Positions 36,977 to 46,852 of a stretch of DNA of 64,000 nucleotides are shown one piece after another. The DNA is taken from positions 16,165,426 through 16,229,425 of the forward strand of contig NC_135263.1 in the NCBI RefSeq assembly GCF_964204865.1. The letters run 5' to 3'. Source of the stretch: Styela clava (taxonomy: Eukaryota; Chordata; Ascidiacea; Stolidobranchia; Styelidae). Below the pieces are notes generated by a model. It did no database searches. It was not told the origin of the DNA and saw nothing but the letters and a program-made list of their open reading frames with translations. The position numbers and the translations under genes are program-made. Each line of letters begins with the position of its first letter. Positions within the stretch are counted from its first letter, which is position 1.

Positions 36977-37116
36977 AAATTGCACAAAAAGTATTGTTTC
37001 ACATTTGTTCAGTTGCACTAAATTGATTAGACGCGAGTACAGTGAGAATTATTGCAGAAAAACGAATAAGCACAGACATAAGCAGAAAAAGTTTGGTTCT
37101 ATCATAAAGTGCCATG

Positions 37117-37122
37117 AATAAA
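37117..37122 (+). terminator. MRM2 poly(A) signal
   Basis: AATAAA lies 141 bases after the MRM2 stop and only 41 bases before the end of the convergent IMPACT frame, so the two 3' UTRs probably overlap or nearly touch. Confidence 0.6.
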
Positions 37123-37162
37123 ATTTATGATAAAATAACATTTCTATCATCCAAGTTCTATA

Positions 37163-37984
37163 TTATTTTGCATTTTTGTTTAAAAACCCTTCACTCTGCA
37201 AAATACTTCTCGCAGCATTATTTATGTGCTTGAATCTGTCTGGACCCAAGTGGATGCCCCCATACCACCTACTAACAATGATTATAATATTTTTCACATC
37301 AAGGATTTGTAAAAGATGCAATAATCTTCCACCTGCAGCATGTTCACCATCATCGTCACAGTCTTGATTAAATGTTCCAATTTTGTTTTGTATTCTGTAT
37401 GCTACAATGTTATGAGTAGCATTAGCGATTTTCCTGTGGGATAACAAATTTTGCCGCACAGCTTTTATATCATCCATGCTCGACACTACAGCAAGATGTG
37501 CCTGAAATGTACTTTTGCGGTCAGTTATCGTTTCACCATGTGAGATCCTTGGACAAGGTAGTAAGGGCTCTTTATGGGACTTGAAATCGGTTTCGCAATT
37601 GCTTATATCTGATACATTTCCTTCAGAATCAGGTTTTTCCTTCTCCATAATGTCCCTGACTTTTTCTGCCCACATAAAAAGAATGTCTTCACCTATATTT
37701 TCCAAGTAAATACTCTCCAAAGCATTGTATAGTTCCTGCCTCGAAGTACCCTTCAGCCAAGGGGCTTGAATCTCATACATTGGTGGACTTTCTTTAGGAT
37801 ACAATGGAGGCAGAGTAATCTGAAGTATGATTTTTAAAGTGGATTTTCCTTGGTGTTTGCGGAATTCCAATTCATAAATATGATTTTCCCCATTGACTAT
37901 CTTGAACTCTTCTGTGTAAATAGCAGCTAATGCTTCAATTTCATCTTTCTGGCGCTCCAAATTACTTTCATCCATGTAGAACAT
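37163..37984 (-). CDS. IMPACT: IMPACT homologue (RWD domain plus UPF0029/YigZ domain)
   Basis: Cytosolic translation regulator. In mammals and yeast (Yih1), IMPACT binds GCN1 through its RWD domain and restrains GCN2 activation, dampening eIF2-alpha phosphorylation. A single uninterrupted 273-residue frame. Residues about 8-120 are an RWD domain (EIEALAAIYTEEF, then LPPLYPKESPPMYEI with the family's YPxxxPP motif). Residues about 145-265 are the Impact domain, with DRKSTFQAHLAVV, DDDGEHAAGGRLLHLL, VSRWYGGIHLGPDRF and KHINNAAR. The length is slightly below mammalian IMPACT. The ATG codes for MFYMDESN; the internal ATG three codons later is an alternative start. The lack of introns is notable beside multi-exon neighbours and could reflect intron loss or retroposition, but no poly(A) remnant is seen. 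Confidence 0.96.
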   Translation of the reverse strand: MFYMDESNLERQKDEIEALAAIYTEEFKIVNGENHIYELEFRKHQGKSTLKIILQITLPPLYPKESPPMYEIQAPWLKGTSRQELYNALESIYLENIGEDILFMWAEKVRDIMEKEKPDSEGNVSDISNCETDFKSHKEPLLPCPRISHGETITDRKSTFQAHLAVVSSMDDIKAVRQNLLSHRKIANATHNIVAYRIQNKIGTFNQDCDDDGEHAAGGRLLHLLQILDVKNIIIIVSRWYGGIHLGPDRFKHINNAARSILQSEGFLNKNAK

Positions 37985-39037
37985 TTACTACAAAATATAA
38001 ATTAAATATTTTACATATCAATCATATCAGAAATTGCACACATGAAAAAAAATTGTTGCCAGTTTTTATAGGAATTTTAAAACACCAAAACTGCCCCCAC
38101 GCACAGAACATATACAAATGGCATCTTTTTCGTGCTTTATGTCATATTGATAGATTTCTGGTGCTGTAGTCTGTAAAAATGAACATTTAATGTCATGACC
38201 CCTATTTCTGGCTTCTATCTGTCCGGCATGACCTACGGAGTTTTCTCATTTATTTATGGCTCTTTAACCAACTTTACTGCTCTTGCTTTTCGATGTCAAT
38301 CGATTTTTAATCGACAAGACTGCGAGCGACCCAAAGTCACAACGCAAGTATGTCTGTATGTTGGAATGCAGTTGTTTAACATTGCCACATAGGGGAATTC
38401 CCCTGATATGACTAGCTTTCAGCCTTGCCAGTTTTAGGATCGGGTTTTCACATTTTGGCCGGCGGAGAGGAAAGGCACCAAGCAGGCTCACTCATAAGGA
38501 AAGCCACGGCGCCGTGTTCAGATACAAGCGTGCACCATGGTAGCTAATTAACATAAGTCGTTTTAGTGCCCTTGTGTTGCTCCTAACAATTTTTCAACTT
38601 GAAAAACACCAAACAAATACCGAACACAATTTTTTGAGCGTTTTGTCATATTGAAGTATTGACTTCAATTGAACGTCACATTAATCAGTTTAAAAACATG
38701 ATCTTGTATAATAATAGCAGAGGTATTATATTTTTAAGATAAGACAATTAATATAGTTGATATTGACCATGATGGTCTGGTGTCATGATTAAATTGAATA
38801 CTGAATCTTGTTGTTTATGAATTACGTAGTTTGTCCTTGTTGACGAGAAACTGATTCTATTATCCCACTTAAACCCAAAATTAAATTAATGACGTGTTAA
38901 ACGCGTTAACCCATAGCTCCCCAGATAGAACACCATTGCAGCACCTACCCCAGTACCCTGCGGTCAACCTACTACCGGTACCGGGTACTACGTTCAGACA
39001 TTATTTAAGGCCGCGTACTTCAACCTAAAGCTTTGTT
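37985..39037. other. Intergenic, shared 5' region of IMPACT and the next gene
   Basis: IMPACT (-) and the 94-aa gene (+) diverge from here, so both promoters should lie in this 1.05 kb. Short frames on both strands (for example 38195-38392) carry no domain. No repeat boundaries are clear. Confidence 0.45.
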
Positions 39038-40102
39038 ATGGAGGCCTTGCTCGTTTTTGGGAAACAGGCAAAGGTCACAGTCTTGGAAGAAGGTGGGTCA
39101 ATTAATCCTGAAATTCGTTGTGAGAGTTGTCAGAGTAACATACTGGTAGTGACATTGCTTGTTTGGATCTACTGGTATCTAATAGGATAGGATAGGATAG
39201 GATTTACATATTTATCCCGGGGGAGAGGAAAGCCGATAAGACGGCTTATCCATATGGCGAACCACGGCCTCTCGTCCGGTTACCATTCCAAGTCGGGTAT
39301 GGAATTAGTTTTACTGTATTGTTTGTTTTCGGAAGCATGGACTTGGTGGTGGAGGAAGCCGTAACCGACCAGCGGTTACGTGAACCACCCAACGACGGCG
39401 AGGAGTCCAGCAATCCTCTCGCACATAACCATCCCTGCATGGGATGCGAACCCACGCAGAGTAATTAGAGGTGCGGTGGCGAGCGTATTCCTAACGCTTA
39501 GCCCGTTGAGCCACACCGCCGCGCATAATAATTGCTCGTTCATTATTTTATAGTCGCTTTTGTAGTTTGATTGTACCATGCTGCTATGGGTTGACTAGCA
39601 GAGTTTATAGGATTTTGTTGGAATTGGATTATTATGACCATTCATTTTTATATCATATCTAGAATCTAAATTAGATCAGTAGATCAAAGTTTGATTTTAC
39701 AAATTTGTCATAGGTTTATTTACAACAGTGCGATGCTGCAATGCTTCTACAGTACAATGCTGCAATGTGTCTGCACATCAGTCTTTTTACAGATATTTTG
39801 ACTAGATGTGATAGATCTAGTATTTGTAAATGATAAACTACCTTTGTTAATTTTGCAATATTTCTATTACAGGCACTTCGTGTGAAGAGTTGAAGAACAA
39901 GTTTTACGAATTATTTCCTGGTCAAATAAACAAATTTTCGCAATCAATTTTGCAAAAATGGGATAGTCACTGGAATCAGTGGGTTGACTTGGAAACTTCA
40001 ACAATTGACAGCAATTCTATTGTTTGCAAATTTAGATTAATAAATAAAGAAACTAATGTAAGTGATGTTTGTGAAATCATCATTAGTGTAAGTGTGAAAT
40101 AA
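39038..40102 (+). CDS. Small two-exon protein, 94 residues, possible ubiquitin-like/PB1-type fold
   Basis: Exon 39038-39092 (MEALLVFGKQAKVTVLEE) splices in phase 1 to 39873-40102 (GTSCEELKNKFYELFPGQ, then ILQKWDSHWNQWVDLE, and a C-terminal beta-like stretch). Donor G/GTGGGT and acceptor TATTACAG fit consensus. The pattern of a beta-hairpin start, a helix with EELKNKFYELF, then a KWD..WVDL segment resembles small ubiquitin-like or PB1-like folds, but I cannot name a family. A SINE sits in its only intron. AATAAA at 40098-40103 overlaps the stop codon. It could be a lineage-specific protein or an N-terminal UBL module with alternative downstream exons. Confidence 0.65.
39183..39525 (-). mobile_element. 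tRNA-derived SINE, near full length
   Basis: On the minus strand it starts with a tRNA-like head carrying box A (TGGCTCAACGG) and box B (GGTTCGCATCC). The body includes TAACCGGACGAGAGGCCGTG and the end is ATGTAAATCC plus (TATCC)n. It is about 343 bp. It matches the shorter copy at 58693-58922, which lacks roughly 110 bp of the middle. Confidence 0.9.
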
Positions 40103-40128
40103 AGCAATTAGTAAAATTGATAATATGC

Positions 40129-40180
40129 AATTCAAGAGTCCTGCTGCACACTAATACAAATATATTTTTGTATAGCAAAA
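40129..40180. mobile_element. Diverged half of a foldback MITE
   Basis: TTCAAGAGTCCTGCTGCACA through the following ACTAATACAAATATATTT closely resembles one arm of the perfect foldback at 51991-52089. The second arm is eroded here. Confidence 0.6.
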
Positions 40181-40353
40181 TTGAATTGGTTAATTGCTTA
40201 GTACTGATTTAATCTATACTGCAATATAAGAGTTTTGTTGTCTTTTGTGTTCTATATTATAATAACTATATTATTTATCTAATGAATATTATATTATTAA
40301 CCAAACTGTATTTTTCCCCAACCTTTTAAGTAATTGCTGTATTGTTACTACAG

Positions 40354-42128
40354 AATCCGTGTCTAGGAAACCTGACACCAGATTCTTGTGCCTTCCTCTG
40401 CTGTGATATGCAAGAAAGATTTAAACCTGCTATTTTACATTTTGATGAAATAACTGAAGTTTCCAGCAGATTATTAAAAGGGGCATCTTTATTGGATATA
40501 CCTGTCATTGTGACAGAACAGGTATGACCACTTCAACATAATTTATATATTAGATTTATGTATGATGTATGTTTTTGTTGATGCCAATTAATAAGGTGTT
40601 GAGGTAGGATTTTTATACTTCTCCTGGGGAGAGTAAAGCTGATATGGTGAGTTAAACACATGACGTATCTCAGTCTCTCATTCAGTTACCGATCTATGTC
40701 AGCTGCAGAGAAGAAAGCGGATATGGCAGTCCAATCATATTGCGTACCTCGGCCTCTCATTTGGTTATCGATTCATATCGGATGACAAACTTAGGCAGTA
40801 AAGTATTTATGTGAAGTGAAATACCTTGTTTCATCATGAGGCATATTCATCTATTTAAAATGTGTTCTGTCTATTAGTTACATTGTCTTATTTGTGAAAT
40901 AGATATTGGCATGCCTCATCATTGAACAATAATTTCTGATTATAAGTCAAATTGACTCAAGTACCCCGGAAAAGCGGCAGATTTATTACATTTATAGTTT
41001 CATCCATATGGATGGACATTGATTTTTATGAATTTGTTTCTATTCAAAGTACCCAAAAGGATTGCTTCACACAGTGAAGGAACTGGATATCAGCAATGCA
41101 AAGGCAGTAGTGGAAAAAACAGTATTTTCAATGATGGTTCCAGAAGTTGAAAAAAGCTTAGAAGAAAATGTGAAGGATCTAAGAAGTGTTATTCTTTTTG
41201 GTGTTGAGGTGATGATGATTTTTCTCTATCGGGATTTGTTTTAAATTTTGTACATTTAATTTTTGAAATGTGTATTATTGTTTATACAGGCACATGTCTG
41301 TGTACAACAAACAGCATTGGACTTATTAGCGAGAGGGATTGAGGTTCAAGTGATTGCAGATGCATGTTCGTCTCGGTCTCAAGTTGACAGAATAATGGCC
41401 TTTGATGTAAGTCCCATAGCAGTAGTGTGAGGCATCTCATGAAAAAGCGTTGCAGATATTTAAATTGCTCATTTAAAAACATATGTACAAAGCCTTATTG
41501 CTTTTATCAGTTTGTAAAAATTAATCCTCCACCTGGAGCTGATCCAAAGTGATCAGGGGTTCGTCAAGCTCAGACTTGATGACTCCCATCTACAATTTCA
41601 TGACTGTTGACTATAGGTTCTTTTGAACATGAATACAATTTTTGTAACATCATAAATTAAAAATGTTAAAAATAGTGTTGTTTGTGCACTGAACAAGGTC
41701 TCTTGCAAACTATATTTTAGGGCACATTTGTCTGCATACTTTTTGTGTGCTAACTTTTTATCCAATATGTAATTGTCTCAGACTTGACTTGCTTGTGGCG
41801 TGCATGAATACACATTCTGATAAAATTGATGTAAGACATTGCTCACTTAAACTTCATTTATCCCAGTTTGACACCAAGCACCAGTTTTGTGCTTTGCTGT
41901 AATAAACCGTATACTTCAGAATTTTTGTCTATTGTTAATTAGTGTCAATTTTTCAACATGTCATTACAGAGATTACGAAGCCAAGGTGCAATTATTACAA
42001 CAGCAGAAACTGTTCTTCTGCAATTAGTGAAAGATAAAAATCATCCGAAGTTCAAAGAAATTCAAGGAATTATAAAATTAACACCAAAACAACCGGGTCT
42101 TCTTCTTGGTGTTCAAAGCAGTTTGTAG
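40354..42128 (+). CDS. Isochorismatase-domain protein, ISOC1/ISOC2-like (first residues missing)
   Basis: Cysteine-hydrolase fold of the isochorismatase superfamily; animal ISOC1/2 substrates are poorly known. Exons 40354-40521, 41050-41208, 41290-41406 and 41970-42128 all join in phase 0 and give 200 residues, against about 205 for human ISOC2 from memory. Catalytic triad visible: Asp in [12 protein letters not shown], Lys in EKTVFSMM, Cys in [11 protein letters not shown]. Other family signatures are [25 protein letters not shown] and the C-terminal HPKFKEIQ. The first exon starts right after an acceptor (CTACAG) with no in-frame ATG before the fold, so a small first exon with about 5-8 residues must lie upstream; I could not place it. 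An old SINE lies in intron 1. Confidence 0.93.
40600..40790 (-). mobile_element. Degenerate SINE copy or copies
   Basis: Contains two runs of the SINE-body pattern on the minus strand (GGGAGAGTAAAGCTGATATG near 40626 and AGAAAGCGGATATGGC near 40711, each followed by CTC(A/G)G(C/T)CTCTCAT). This suggests two diverged bodies head-to-tail. No intact box A or box B remains. Confidence 0.5.
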
Positions 42129-42956
42129 CAGTCATAGCAGTGTATATCTAAAAATAGATATGACGATATGTTATACTTCTATTTTTTAATGATTTTTTTT
42201 AATTATGTTAATGTCAATTTTTTCTATTCAATTGCAGTGTCAAATATACATGATCAAACTCGATAACCGTAACATTCTTGCCATGTAGTTTTATTACAGG
42301 CGTCAAGAGTATAGTGCAATTTCCTTATTGCAATCACAAAGATGTTTAGATTTCGTCAGTATGGGTGCGAATATAAAAATCATGGATAGAAGCAGGTTAA
42401 ATCGACCAAAGGTCGTTCCACCAGGCCAACAATTTCATGTAATTGTCTATTTTTACAGCAAATGGAATATTTCGTCATTTCGCAAAACTATGCCGACCTT
42501 GTTGAACTAAAAAGCCGGATAGCAGACATTCCAAAAACGAGTTCACAGAAGGATATCACTTAATCTGATGTCAGCTCGAAGTGATTTCGTGGTGAATGTC
42601 TTTGACGCGAAACATTCAACGGAAAATGGCGTAATAACAGAAGACCTCGCATTAATCACGAAAGCGCCAAGAGCTTCGGACAAAGCCCGAAATAAGACGG
42701 AGAGGTCACTTCCTATGTCAGTGTTAGAACTTTACTCCGGAAAAAGGATATCGGCAATTTTCCACCACAACGCCTTTTTTGTGTGTCATTGCGTTGATAT
42801 ACCAGAAGCATGCAAGCTATTACACAAAGTGCCTTTCGCTTGCTTATAATCTAACATGTTCGGTTGTATCTGTCGAGATTCGCCAAAAAATACTGTACAA
42901 CGTCTCGTTATTCCGGAGCGCGGACAATGTTTTCGAGAACCCGACACATTCCAGCT
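42129..42956 (+). other. Gap after ISOC with possible decayed coding sequence
   Basis: From 42300, directly after TTATTACAG, a frame reads RQEYSAISLLQSQRCLDFVS and continues to about 42438. Removing GTAATTGTCTATTTTTACAG (42439-42458) would join it to a second frame (QNYADLVELKSRIADI) that stops at 42560. Twenty bases is too short for a normal animal intron, so this may be a decayed gene or chance. Another frame (42568-42849, 93 codons) has no recognised domain. Confidence 0.3.
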
Positions 42957-42964
42957 ATCCACAC

Positions 42965-44178
42965 TAGAGATGTATCGGGTATCGGTATCGGCAATATCGG
43001 CCATTTTTTCGGTATCGGCCATGTATCGGTATCGGTTAGATTAAGGCCGATATTTCCGATATATTTACCTTTTTGATATGGTCCAGAATGTTTTAAAAGA
43101 TAAGTTGGAATACTACTTTTTAATTTATTTTTTGTCTGGAGAGATCGTGAGCTATGAGCCATACATGTCCCTACCCCCGCGAGAGAATATGATTCACGTA
43201 TTTTTAGCTATTTTCGCTGTCAAATTTTTATATTGACATTTTTAATATTACATAGTAATTATGAAGAAATATATCAACACGGCACATAACAAAAAGCAAT
43301 TAGGCGCCCAGTTTTAAATCATACAGTGGAATTGGGGTCCTTATTAACGGCACATGGACTTTTGGCACGGGTATAAATTCTGACTGTTTGTCGTCAAGTA
43401 CGAGTGTCATTTAGTCCGACGACATCGATAAACTAAATTCCGACACAATTATCCCTCTACGCATATATTAATTTTGTTTAACAACACAATTTCTTTATAG
43501 ATATATTGACATGACCGCCTAGCCCTAGAGGGCCTAGAGTCCTAGACTGTCTCAAAATATATAATAGCAATTGTATAATAATATAAAATAGTAAAGTAAA
43601 AAAACATCCTCGACGGTTATAGGTAGGCCTTCTTTTGGTCGGTGCTGATTGATATTCTTTCATGTTGGCTTTGACTTATTGCGTCGACAATTACGATTAG
43701 CCACGAAATAAAATATTTGAAAAATGCTTTTAATTTGAACGTAGGACGGCGGCTCTAGAATGTGTGGGTGATATTCGATGTTCTCTTAAACACGAATAAC
43801 GATATTCGAAGGTCGCGATATTAACATTAAATTCAAATTGGACATCCCGGCTTATGAGTTTTCTAATTGAACACCGAGATTACTAGCGTTACTGTACAGT
43901 GTATCTTAATCAGTTGAAGCAAACACCAAACATTAATTTCATATTATGTGATATATCATTTTTCGATCTGAAATAATGTGTACTATGAACAACGCTCAAA
44001 GACCATTGTTTTAACCCGTCTGCCCTACACAGCACACCTAATTAAGTAATATTTACATAGTATCGGAATATCGGTAATATCGGCCTTTTTGTAGTATCGG
44101 CGTATCGGTATCGGCTTTTTTAGCTGGTATCGGATCGGTATCGGTATCGGCGACAAAAGTGGTATCGGTACATCTCTA
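42965..44178. mobile_element. hAT-like element rich in GTATCGG repeats
   Basis: A perfect 8-bp target duplication, ATCCACAC at 42957-42964 and 44179-44186, flanks inverted ends TAGAGATGTA and TACATCTCTA. Subterminal regions are packed with GGTATCGGTATCGGC on both sides, probable transposase-binding repeats. The 1214-bp interior has no transposase. About 150 bp (43690-43855) also occurs near 30130-30285. Confidence 0.93.
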
Positions 44179-44334
44179 ATCCACACTGCTTTATAAAAGC
44201 CACGCCGGTTCCCCGTTTTTTCACAGGTGTGACCGGTATGTTTTTCTTTGAGTGTGATCGAAGTTCAGCATTGCCTGTATATCTCACATCATAATTTACA
44301 CTATAATGTATAATGCCTGCCCTTTGAACATAAG

Positions 44335-44516
44335 CGTTGGTTTCTGTATCTCTACGAATGGTTCGAGCCCACGTCGTAAACAAGCAAACGATATCCTGAT
44401 GTCAGTGCAATTTGGAGACTCTTGTCGTTGGTTTCTGTATCCCTTCGAATGGTTCGAGCCCACGTCCTAAACAAGCAAACGATATCCTGATGTTAGCGCA
44501 ATTTGAACACTATTGT
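44335..44516 (+). repeat. Tandem duplication, 2 x 91 bp
   Basis: CGTTGGTTTCTGTATC starts at 44335 and again at 44426. The following ATGGTTCGAGCCCACGTC and AAACAAGCAAACGATATCCT are shared. A few substitutions separate the copies. No function is apparent. Confidence 0.9.
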
Positions 44517-44832
44517 GAAACGTAATCATCAATTCACGTAAATGCAAGAGTGTAATAAGAGTCCAATTGGCACTTGGTTTTTGAACTGCTTTGCCGCCGC
44601 TATTTTGTAGTCTTTGGACCAGACGAGCAGTAGTTTTATGTTTTAAGCAAACTCAGTCATTGTTTTTTTTCAGTCGTTTTTTTTATTTGATTCAATATTT
44701 CATCGCCTGCCCGTGACAATATTTTATTAGACGTTAGCGGACCGCCGGTGTAGAAAATTTGGGAACTAGTAAACTGTCTTATCGTTTCTGACGGTTTGTC
44801 AGATTTTTTCTATCCTCCAGAATAATGATCTA

Positions 44833-45234
44833 CGGCAGCGGTTCCTAAACTTTTCGTTCGCGCGGCGCAAAAGTATCAGAAAATAACTCACGGCGCACTT
44901 ACACGAAAAAAATTGCTGCCTATAAAACTCAATTTTGTGATGGGAAATGTCTACTTTCTGCCTATTAAAGTTTGTAAACGTGTATGCCTGGAGAGTAAGT
45001 GAAATGTCAACTCTGGTTTATGATCTATCCCTGAGTTTTCTTTACGTAACACTACATAACAGAAAGTAAACGACAATTATTGATTCATAGAAGAAGCATT
45101 TAAAAGAAAAAGAAAAACAATTATAATAAATACAATTCTTAAAATATTCAATCATATATTAGTTATGTCTAACACAATTCTGTTTCAAAGCGCATTAGTT
45201 CGCCGCGGCGCCCCGTTTGGGAACCGCTTTGCCG
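44833..45234. mobile_element. Short hAT-like MITE
   Basis: CGGCAGCGGTTCCTAAAC at the left is mirrored by GTTTGGGAACCGCTTTGCCG at the right, with a C/G-rich CGCGGCGC motif inside both ends. About 400 bp, no coding frame. A clean target duplication was not found. Confidence 0.65.
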
Positions 45235-45646
45235 CAAACCTGCGGCATACCATAGTTATGTACTTATGGGCCATAGGTAAGTAAAGTCCTTGCTTTGGAC
45301 ATACGGAATCCTTTACTGCCCTCTTGTGATTAATTTCGTCCGGTAACTATGTGCGTTGTTGGGGAAGCTGCTCATACCGCGAAATCGGCAAGCTTAACAA
45401 CCTTCTCAACGATGCAGCAATGCCTTTATAATTGATGGCTGTGTTGACATTAAACTATATCGGCAAAGTTATTCCTATTTTCCTTTACTGATAGGCTCAA
45501 AGATAGAAAAATGGCTAAGTTGTGTAAACGTGTTTTGTTTATAAAATTTTGTAGACTTGTCAGTTAAGCAGATTAAACATCATATTTCTGTATAATATAG
45601 AATACTCGTAGACCTGTACTCATAGAAATATCCAAAAATTGACATT

Positions 45647-46341
45647 ATGGGTAGGCCTAGGATTGTTAAGTATGTGGCAAAGAATTTCGATATTACTCAA
45701 GGAAAACTTGGAGACAGTGGGCAATCAAACTATGCAGCCACTTACATAAAACACAGGTAAATTCAGTAATTATTATTATCAAATAGTAACTCTTAGAATA
45801 GTACCGGTACCTTAGAACTGGAAAATCAATACAGTAGTCTATATTACAGTATTACGTCTGATGTGAAATGTAGTATAAGTTTTATACTGCTCAACTACTG
45901 AGCTACAACACATTTTTTCTTTGATATATCGATATATGTGTATTCAATTTTTTCTTGCATAGTCCTAGTGGCATTCCTGCATTCTGTCTTCTTTAATAAA
46001 TTGTACTGTTTGTATTAGAAATATCCCAAATCATCAGCTTTGCGCTTGTTTTATTTGGGGGCATCCATACTGCTGTACTGTGCAGATGTAGTGTCAACTG
46101 TCAATATCAATATTTTTTATTAAAAGTAAGCGAACTCATATACAAAATAATGACAGATAACTGAGCAATTTTTTACCATTATAAAAGGAACTTCAGTGCA
46201 ACTAAGTCAATGCGACCAGAGATTCCTCAGCCAAGAGTGCAATTTCCTCCAATGGAAGTTCAAACAACGAACATGAAGACGTATTCACCAAAAGATCTTA
46301 GTGCAAAACGGGATTTGATTCGTCCAGTTAGATTTAATTGA
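45647..46341 (+). CDS. Small two-exon protein, 87 residues, unrecognised
   Basis: Exons 45647-45756 and 46188-46341 join in phase 2 to encode a basic, proline-containing protein starting MGRPRIVKYVAKNFDITQGK and ending DLSAKRDLIRPVRFN. There is no signal peptide, membrane segment or known fold. The low-complexity, Y/P/K-rich style recalls small axonemal or microtubule-associated proteins; this is an impression, not an identification. The next gene starts about 510 bases downstream on the same strand. The stop at 46339 and phase mismatch argue against simple fusion with it, but alternative splicing between them cannot be excluded. Confidence 0.6.
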
Positions 46342-46852
46342 ATACTATTATTCATCTTTATCGGAAAAAAAATTTAAATCTGAAATCAATAGTGTGTAAC
46401 ATCTCAACCCAACGAGCTAATTTCAGATGTCTGTTTTATTTTAAATCTGCTAATAATCGATATAAAGAAAGTATATATTAAATGAGTTATTCAGTGACAT
46501 TTTAGTTTGGTTTTGATAAGTAAGAATTATATTGTCTGTGATTTTTATTTTATTGTTTATACTTCCATTGCTCCTATGTATGACACAGGCGTGTTTGATC
46601 ACAATGTTTACAAACTTCGAGACCAATTATAGAGATTCTGATCATGCTTTAATTGTGTTGCAGTACTTATAGGTACATGTGTTTAAACCTTGTTTGATGG
46701 TTTAGCATATGTCCTGAATTGCCTTCCTGTGTGTTTGTCTTTGTGTTGTCAATTGTACCATGACATCTATTTCATCTTATAACAAAATTGTTGAATGACT
46801 GACTCATTGAAGAGTAAGCCGATGAAAAAAGTCGAATTATATATATTTTAAA

